This document shows positions 56,186 through 64,000 of a stretch of 64,000 nt of DNA, piece after piece. The notes beneath the pieces were generated by a model. That model searched no databases. It had not been told where the DNA came from and saw only the letters and a list, made by a program, of their open reading frames with translations. Origin of the DNA: Diphasiastrum complanatum (taxonomy: Eukaryota; Streptophyta; Lycopodiopsida; Lycopodiales; Lycopodiaceae); contig CM055106.1 of assembly GCA_029204225.1 (NCBI GenBank), positions 24,146,884-24,210,883 on the forward strand, in the 5' to 3' direction. A program made the translations under genes and the position numbers. Every line of letters begins with the position of its first letter. The stretch's first letter is position 1.

Positions 56186-59100
56186 TTCATGACTTTATAA
56201 GGTCCAAGCCATCTTATATGGAGTTTTCTAGGGAACTTTTGATGTCGACTATCATATATCAATGCAAAGTCATCAGCTTTAAGATCACATTTCTTAATAC
56301 GGCTGTCATACTTCTTTTTTCTTTGTTCCTAGATTTCCTTCGTTAATTTTTGTGAAGTCACATGAACTTCAACTAGTTCTTCGATATTAGTCAACCTTTC
56401 GTTTATACATTCTGCATCTGTTTGTTGAGCTTGAATACAAAAAGTTTTCACCTCAAATTCAATTGGCAAAATAGGATGCATACCATACGTAAGAAAATAT
56501 GGTGTCTGCTTCGTCGTGATTTTCTCTGTGTTGCGATAAGCCCAGAGAACTGATGGTAGTTTTTTATCCCAATCCATTGCATGTGCAATAGTAATTTTGT
56601 TCAGGATCTTACATAAAATTCCATTAGCTCTTTTTGTCAACCCGTTTATTTTTGGATTATACGGTGTACTTTTTCTGTGTTTGATCAGAAAATAGATTGT
56701 CAGCAACCGTATCATGTTATTTAGAAAATGTGTACCTCGGTCACTTACTAGTTCAAGTGGACAACCATATCTTGTGATTATACTTTGAATAAGAACGTCG
56801 TGACAGTTTTTGCATCGTTTCGTTTCGTCAGCTTTGCTTCAACGTTCTTTGTAGCATAATCTGTTGCAACTAGAATATAATGACATTTTGTATGTCGAGT
56901 CACAGGTTTGATTGGACCGACAAAGTCAATCCCCCACTTTTCAAATGGTGCAAGAGGCAGGATTGGTGTCAACGGCCAATTCATTGCTTTTGTAGGCTTG
57001 CCCGATCTCTGGCATGGATCACATGAACGAATAAAATTTGATACATCCATGAACATTGTTGGCCACCAATTCTTCAGTAGATGTGTAAGAGAGACACCAA
57101 TAGAAATATGATTTTGAATAAATCTCTGGTAATAGCCGACATGTCCTAAGAAAGCTCTTAGTTCACGTAAATTGGTTGATATCTAGAGATTCTTTATAAG
57201 CTCAACTTTATCTTTATCGACTTCTATTCCTCTGTTAGATATTCTTTGTTCGAGTAATATTCCTTCTTTCATACCAAAAAAACATTTCTCTGGATGAAGG
57301 GATAAACAAGTATCTCTACACCGTTGCAATGTTAATTTCAGCTTCTGTAAGTGCGTCTTTATATAACTATATACACAAAAATCATCAATAAATATTTCGA
57401 GAAAAGTTCTTAGAAAGGTAGCAAAAATTAACATTATGATTCGCTGAAAAGTCGTTGGAGCGTTACAAAGACCAAAGGGCATTTTGTTGTAGGCATAAGT
57501 GCCCCAATCCGTAGTAAATGTAGTCTTTGAACGATCCTTCTTCCGCACTCCAACCTGATTATAACCAAAAAAATTGTCACAGAAACTGTAACGCTCCTGA
57601 CCAGCAACCTGATTTAAGATAGAATCAGTGAAGGGTAGTGGATGATGATCCTTCCTTGTGGCAACATTGAGTTTGTGGAAATCCTAAGTCTCTGTCGAAC
57701 AGGTACAACATCTTCCTTAAGATCAATTTGATGCTCTCCAAATTCTGTAAATATACCCTTCAAATCGTCGAGCGACCAGACAAAAACATCTTGATACTCC
57801 TTCAATAGTTCAGTGAATTTCGCTAGCTTCGATTCTCCAAGTGACTTCGAAACATGCACAAATATGCCAGGTGCAAGTTCAATTAGTTTAGTAGAATTTG
57901 ATAATATGATACCTTCTGTCATACTGGCCTTGGTATGGCCATGAATTTTGTGCATGGTTGACTCCATAGATGTTTTCTTTTCGTCAACCTGGTTCTTGTT
58001 ACCAAATTCATGTTCAGATTTGTCACTCGAATTGTCAGACTCTTTTGAGTTCGTGTCTGCAACCATGATTTCTTCATACGAAACATCCGCTTCAGTGTTG
58101 CAGGCATCGAAGAATTCTTCTTCGTCAGCATTCTCATAACATTCGAAATATTGAACTTCAATGTTAGATGCATTAGAAAAAATATTAAAGGCATAAGAAG
58201 ATTCTTCTGAGGTAAAATTGGTGTCAGACAAAGGCGTTTCACCTTCGTATTTGTCCTAACTCCAGGTGATTATTTGTTTTGCTGGCTTACCATGATTATT
58301 GGTCTCACCAGTCTGAAATCTTAGCTCTCTGGATTTCCAATGAACACTTGCATTTGATTGATAAAGCAAGGGTCGTCCAATAAGCATAGAATAGGATGAC
58401 AAACCGAGTGGTTTGATAACTATGAAATTCATTGTGAATGGCTTGGCTTGAATGTAAACAGTGACATCCTTCAGTTCTCCAACAGGTTTTCATCGTGTCG
58501 AATCAACTAACTTGATGTTTCGCTGTGTCGGTTGAATGTCAATCAGTCCCAAAGCATGAGCTATATCTTTTGTTATTATATTCACGATAGAACCAGCGTC
58601 AATTGGCACTTTTTCGATCAGGCATCCCGCAATGGTAATATCAATTTTAGGTGCACCGAGATCACCTAAATCAATAGACAGAACACCAACATATGGCAAA
58701 GAAAAAAAAAATTTCTTTTTTGGTTCAGAATGACCTTTCAGTTGCTTTCTGTGATAAGTGTTATTTGCCAGCAGCTACTCAAATGTAATGTTCAGACAAA
58801 GTGATCCAATATCAGTCACAATGTCATAGTCTTTTGTCTTTGATTTCAAGATTGGCTTATCAATAACCTCACTAGACAATTTTGTCTTCGTGATTTCTTC
58901 GTCCCCTTCTTCGAAAGTGACCACCTTCTCTGCAGCAGCTGACTGAAGTTCAACATTGATAATTTCTTTCATCTCTGATGAGATATCTTTTGCAAATAAC
59001 TTCGTAGCATCACGATCATAGTCGGGGTCATTTTTAAGATTTTCCTTAGTCATAGATTTATTCGTCGTCTTCCTAGAAGATTTCTTCTTTGAGGATTTTA

Positions 59101-59249
59101 TGCACTTTGTCAAAGATTTCTGGTCAGGTTTCGAGGAGCTTTTGCTTCTCGTTGTGACTTTGAATAATTTCTCCACGTCACTTGGCTAGGACTGATCTTC
59201 TGTCTTCGCCAATTTTTCTCCAATAACGTCAATTCTCTGCACAACAGCA
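56186..59249 (-). pseudogene. Gypsy-2 pol: protease, RT and integrase; RNase H deleted
   Basis: Integrase core WGIDFVGPIKPVTRH (about 56900) and zinc-finger half CDPCQRSGK (about 57000); the next stretch (56329-56715) is the integrase tail with VLWAYRNTEKITTKQTPYF. RT block WGTYAYNKMPFGLCNAPTTF with the catalytic motif intact as FIDDF (about 57380), unlike Gypsy-1. The same RT-to-integrase fusion without RNase H occurs near 57080. About 145 bp of the RT N-terminus present in Gypsy-1 (13660-13805) is missing at about 57685. Protease at 58490-58699 has IDAGSIVNII, closer to a usual active site. Many frameshifts. Confidence 0.85.
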
Positions 59250-60570
59250 TCATTCAAATCTTTCTCTTTCAAGTCTACAGCAGCTGGTGTAGCTACATAT
59301 TGATATTTGGTTGCAGCTTCTACGGCTGAGGGTAGTCAGGATACTTGTGACCAGGCTCTCTTCAATTTGAGCATAATGGTACATAACCAATCGGCTTTTG
59401 CGGCTGAGGACAGTCAGGTGAAAAATGTCCCGGCTCTCCACAGTTATAGCAGTTGTCCGACACTGGTTTAGTCGCGGTTTGAGACTTTGTTGGTCCAACA
59501 AATTCAGGAGGATTATGTTTTCTTGGTGTGAACTTGGGTTTGTTCTGCTGGGCTGATATTGCAGTACCCTAAACATAGTTAGTAGTCGCATCATTTTGAA
59601 AAATAAAAAATACATCCTGGGCAGGATCTTCAACATATTTGACATTCACAGTGGTGCAGTCTTCCTTGGTGTGTCCTAAAGTTCCACATTTTGCAATCGT
59701 ACACCACATTCATGAGTTGGAAGAAGACGCTTTCGGTCTTTTATCTGCGACTTCAGAGATCTATACTTTCAAGTCATTAAACTTTTTATTAAGGTCAGCC
59801 ATATTACTCTTCCAAAGCTTTTCAACTTTAGAAGTTGACGACTTATCCTCGACAACTTTCATGTCGTCCTTTCGTTTGTATCGTCGTTTATTCTTTCTCT
59901 CTCATTTGTTAGCTTCTGATTATGATGAATCGCTGCTTTCAGATTCTGAACTTGAAGAACTGTTACTTGAATCAGAATCTGAATCATCCTCGTTGTCACT
60001 AGAATTAGTCTTTGACTTCCAAGATTTCTTAGTTGATCGTCGCTTTCGTGCTAGTTTTGAGGTCTCCAAATTTGCGGCACTAGCTATTATTGCTGCTAAG
60101 GAGGTCATGTCCTCTTGTCTGCAATACCGATCAATCTTTGGTGGTGAACCAGCCAAAAACCATTCGATCTGCATATCAACGGGATATACACCGGTTAGTT
60201 TTCCTATGAGATTTTTAACCTTTCGTGTATATTTGCGAAGGGATTCTTTACTCTTCTTTTGAACATTGTACAGATGTCCGAGAATTTTTGATTTGTAACC
60301 AATTTCTCTGAACTGGTTCAAAAACACATCTTTTAGAAGGTATCAGGTTCCTACATGAACTGGTTCAGCTTGATTGTACCAGATGTGCGCCTGTTTTCTT
60401 AGCAAATCAGGGAAGATTTGTAGTTTGTCTACGTTAGTACCTTCATTATTTGCATTAGTGATTGACTTGAATTGTGAGACATAGCTATCTGCATCGTCAG
60501 AAGAAATTTCTTTAAAATAATCGTACTTAATTTTTGATATAGAAGTGAAACGTGCAGGAGTGCCTTCCAT
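59250..60570 (-). pseudogene. Gypsy-2 gag, frameshifted
   Basis: Start at 60570 (MEGTPARFTSISKIKYDYFK). It continues after a break at about 60340 with MFLNQFREIG, KYTRKVKNLIGKL and YPVDMQIEWFLAGSPPKID, then a Ser/Asp/Glu-rich tract and zinc-knuckle remnants near 59400-59460. Same layout as Gypsy-1 with different lesions. Confidence 0.8.
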
Positions 60571-60760
60571 ACTGAAGCTAATTAGGAGTTCAAGTAACTG
60601 AGCAATGATTTTGTCTAGATTTCTTCGACTAGTATTATCACTTTGTCTTCGTAAAAATTCCTCTCTAAGCTTACGGTATCGTTCTGATCTGGATTCTCTA
60701 TCTGATGTACACTAGAGATGGAGATGGATCTGTCAGATTTCTTATAACTTTCCTAAACTA

Positions 60761-60778
60761 TCTCCGGCAACGGTGCCA
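60761..60778 (-). other. Primer-binding site of Gypsy-2 (tRNA-Asp)
   Basis: The plus strand reads TCTCCGGCAACGGTGCCA, two mismatches from the plant tRNA-Asp 3' end. Confidence 0.85.
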
Positions 60779-62057
60779 AAAATTGGTATATGTCATATTA
60801 TACCAACAAGGTTAATATAGATTTTGTAGCAAATAGTGTCATTCCCATAGAGGACGGTGTTAGAAAGTTATGTTTTTGGTACAATTTATGACATGTGGTG
60901 TCGAGTGTTATTCTGGTTGTCGACAGACTTTAAAAAGTAACCAATATTACTTATATTTGGGTGTGGTGTTGATAATTTTCAAAACAATAATTTGGCCTCT
61001 ATCGAATCAAATGAATCGCGTTCTACAGACGAGATATTCTCAAAGTAGTAGTACAACAATACTACACTCTGGCTGATTAAGGTGTCAACAGAGAGTCAAG
61101 AAATGTTCCTTGTATTTGCGACTGTACAAACAATTAATTATTCGTGTTCATGAACTATTCATTTCTAGACAAAAGTCCTGAACAACTAAAGTCCAAATTA
61201 AAGGTTAAAGAACACGAATGGCTTTAGAGCACGTTAGAAACTTATGTTAATGACAATCAAGAAAAAAAATCAAAAACTCAATTCTTCGGAAAGGGACTGT
61301 CATCTCATATGTATACATACAGATTTATTCAATGATCGTGCTAGACTATACCAAAGATAGTCGTTATTCGAGTGCCAAAAAGAAAGTATTCGTGATAGAC
61401 GAATAAGATAGTTTTAAGACAGTTCTTTAGAGCATGCTTTACGGATACACAACAAACGACTGTAATGCACTAGAGAGTCTGTTTGATCAAAGAGTAATTC
61501 ATGTAATGCGTTAGAGATTGTTAGCAGACTCAAGATGACTCACACTCAGTAGTGCGGAGAACAAAGATAGAAGAGAATAACTCATAGAAAATCTATTCAA
61601 TTCTTCAATCTCTTACATATGCATAAACTCTTCTCTCTTGATACTCGAGACTGAAGTGTGAGATCAATATATGTTTTATGGGACAAACAAACACACTTCT
61701 AAAACAAAAGGTGTGTCGCTCCCACGAAAGGGTCTAGTTAACAATTAGACTGAAAATACATTCAATTATACCATGAAAGGTACACTTAACTATGAGTTAA
61801 AGTTACTCTAGTGTAACATGTCTTTTTCGTAACTAGTCATTTCATGTGGACGACCTAGTAAAGGTTTTCCAAGGTAATGTCTTTCCTATTAAAAGTCTTG
61901 TCCTTAATTCCAAGGCAAGTACTTAGGAGATATATTCCCAAAAAATGACTTTAGGCCTCTTCATGATTTATACTTAACCAGCTCATATCTTCATTTTCGA
62001 GTATATCATGCCATGTTTATGTTGATATTCAATTTTTAACAATAAGGTGGCATCACA

Positions 62058-62351
<294 letters not shown>

Positions 62352-64000
62352 TTATATACATTAGTTTAGGGTATTCAAGAGTGATAGATAAATAAATAGT
62401 ATCATGAGATTCCATCAATATGCATTTTGTTGAGTTGATCTGAGAAAACTTTGAGTTATCATTTCTAATCGTGGCATTGCTTCCATGATAGATGACCTTA
62501 AACCATTTAATTTTACATCAAAAAGAAAGTATTTGTCGTTAGTCTCATAATCGACTTCATAAATATGCTACAATGTGCCGACATAGTCTAGGTCGTCCGA
62601 ACTGACATTAGGGTCCCGCGTACTAGGGAAATCAATTCTCTGATACTAAAAAGTTGAAAGGAACTAAAGAGTTTGATATCAATTTGATATCGTGAAAGAT
62701 ATCAAGTATTAAAGCTTTCACTCTGATATCGAAATAATATTAGGCCCTAAAGGTCACAAGTCTGATATCGTGACTGTTTAGATAAAGAAAAAATGATCTA
62801 GCACTGATACTATGATAGACGCTCTGACACCACATCAGAAATAGGATAGATAATATAACAACAGAAACTTCCTACTTTCAATGCATGACTACGCCTACCA
62901 AAAATTGAACAAAGTAGTAGTGATGAAAATCACGTTCAATCTTTAGCAACTAACTTGAAATCGCTAGATACTAAGTGATTACGTAGCCAAACTTAAAGTC
63001 TAATTTATACTTAGTAATTAGGTCATCAGATGCGATTGCCAATTGGCTGGTGTCCGCTGGCATTCATCCAGTTCAGAAATTGATTGCTAATAAACGGTGG
63101 AAATTGGTCGTAAATAGTCTGTCTGCATAAATAAACCAAACTGTTACTCTATAGAAATGAACTAAAATTGCCACAGACAAAGGTGTCGCAAAAAGGCAAC
63201 AGTGTCAAGTTTTTGTGAAAAATCTGACAGTGCCCTTAAATCTCATTTAGGGTTTCCCCACACTCTGCTAGAGTCATTTTCTTAACATTTTTGGCACTTT
63301 GAAAAATGTGAAAAATGCGACTCTGCCTTTTTACTCGTAATTTTTTTTAGGCGAAAAATGCAAAAAAGGAAACACTGCATTTTTTACAACAGATTCATGA
63401 CAGGCGAAAAATGGGACACTGTTGTCAAACTCCATGTATTTCTGCAAACTATGTAAAAACACTTTTAATTTTGCAGACTGTATAAAAACACGGAAAAATC
63501 CGCAGAATTGGATAAGCAATGGATGTAGATTAAATCCGATTAGTCGATTAGTAAGAAGGAGAATAATCCAACACATTTGACATTCCTACATTCCTAGATC
63601 TTGCACTTTCACAAATTCTTTTCTACATTCCTACACACCATCTTTCTAGTCCAATTTTCATATTATTTAAATTTTACGTTTTCAAGATTTTAAATTCCTC
63701 ACTTTCACATTCTAGTCTAGTCACTACTCACTTTCTAGTTCACTATTGATGCAATAATTTCCATACTAATTATGAGAAATGCATGGTCACCTCAAGTAGG
63801 CTCTGATACCATGTTAAATTTCACACTTAGTGGAGTGTCCACTAAGTGTGCTTTAGATCTCCTAAGGTGTGTAAATGCACAATGATCAAGATTAGATTGG
63901 GATTCAAGATCTATCTCACTCTCAAAGGCAAAAACACACTACCACATGCATTAACTCAAAACCAAAGTACATACACACGTGTGAAAAGTTCTCCCTCAAA
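62352..64000 (-). repeat. Paralogous copy of 18302-20008: copia leader and LTR fragments
   Basis: Contains the primer-like site at about 62821, the copia LTR to about 63570, the exact primer site GCTCTGATACCA at 63800-63811 and the start of the truncated LTR at 63812, which runs off the window. Same nesting as copy 1. No gene. Confidence 0.8.

Larger units (their letters stand above)
56186..62040 (-). mobile_element. Gypsy-2: paralogous copy of Gypsy-1
   Basis: High identity to 12255-18120, with pol, gag, tRNA-Asp primer site (60761-60778) and probable 5' LTR (60784 to about 62008). Its pol C-terminus is cut at 56186, so about the last 30-40 codons present in Gypsy-1 are missing. Confidence 0.85.

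Noticed and set aside
59639-60262. 207-codon plus-strand frame
   Set aside because: Antisense to Gypsy-2 gag, rich in Ser/Leu because the sense strand encodes an acidic Ser/Asp tract.

Overview
This window is nuclear DNA from a land plant with a large, repeat-rich genome. The evidence is layered Ty1/copia and Ty3/gypsy LTR retrotransposons primed by plant initiator-Met and Asp tRNAs, CACTA (En/Spm) transposase remnants, a tRNA-derived SINE, very long (GA)n tracts, and one plant-type PAM2-CUE-DUF1771-Smr gene. I cannot name the species. No rRNA gene, functional tRNA gene, CRISPR array or bacterial-style operon is visible.

Layout. 1-2190: an LTR scrap and a decayed DUF7869 protein gene. 2290-9750: a minus-strand copia (Copia-1) abutting a plus-strand copia (Copia-2) whose last LTR is followed by a second primer-binding site and gag start, then copia scraps. 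9750-12170: AT-rich DNA with a dispersed repeat (family R). 12171-18084: a decayed gypsy element (Gypsy-1, minus strand, tRNA-Asp primer site). 18.1-24.2 kb: microsatellites and pieces of at least four copia elements. 24.3-26.6 kb: CACTA transposase remnants. 26.6-31.0 kb: non-coding repeats with 300-bp and 510-bp subunits. 31036-40790: Copia-3 (plus strand), split by the intact, recently inserted Copia-4 (33843-40273, minus strand), whose 1317-codon gag-pol is open. 40833-40949: a compact SINE with a perfect 16-bp target duplication.

41.0-42.8 kb holds the only convincing host gene, a complete 242-codon CID7-like protein, probably with an intron in its 5' UTR. 42.83-43.78 kb: second copy of repeat R, permuted. 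43.9-51.3 kb: Copia-5 (minus strand), its gag split by a CACTA-like element. 51.6-52.4 kb: an LTR. 52.4-56.2 kb repeats 23.5-29.3 kb with a 1.9-kb deletion. 56.2-64.0 kb repeats 12.25-20.0 kb, including Gypsy-2 and the same nested LTRs.

The retrotransposon genes are parasitic gag-protease-integrase-RT-RNase H cassettes. Only Copia-4 looks able to make all its proteins; Copia-1, -2, -3, -5, -6 and both Gypsy copies carry stops, frameshifts or deletions. I found no convincing undescribed multi-gene system. The most interesting points are the compact host gene with an altered Smr motif, the intact young Copia-4, the SINE, the RNase H-less Gypsy shared by both duplicated copies, and the placement of (GA)n tracts at repeat breakpoints.
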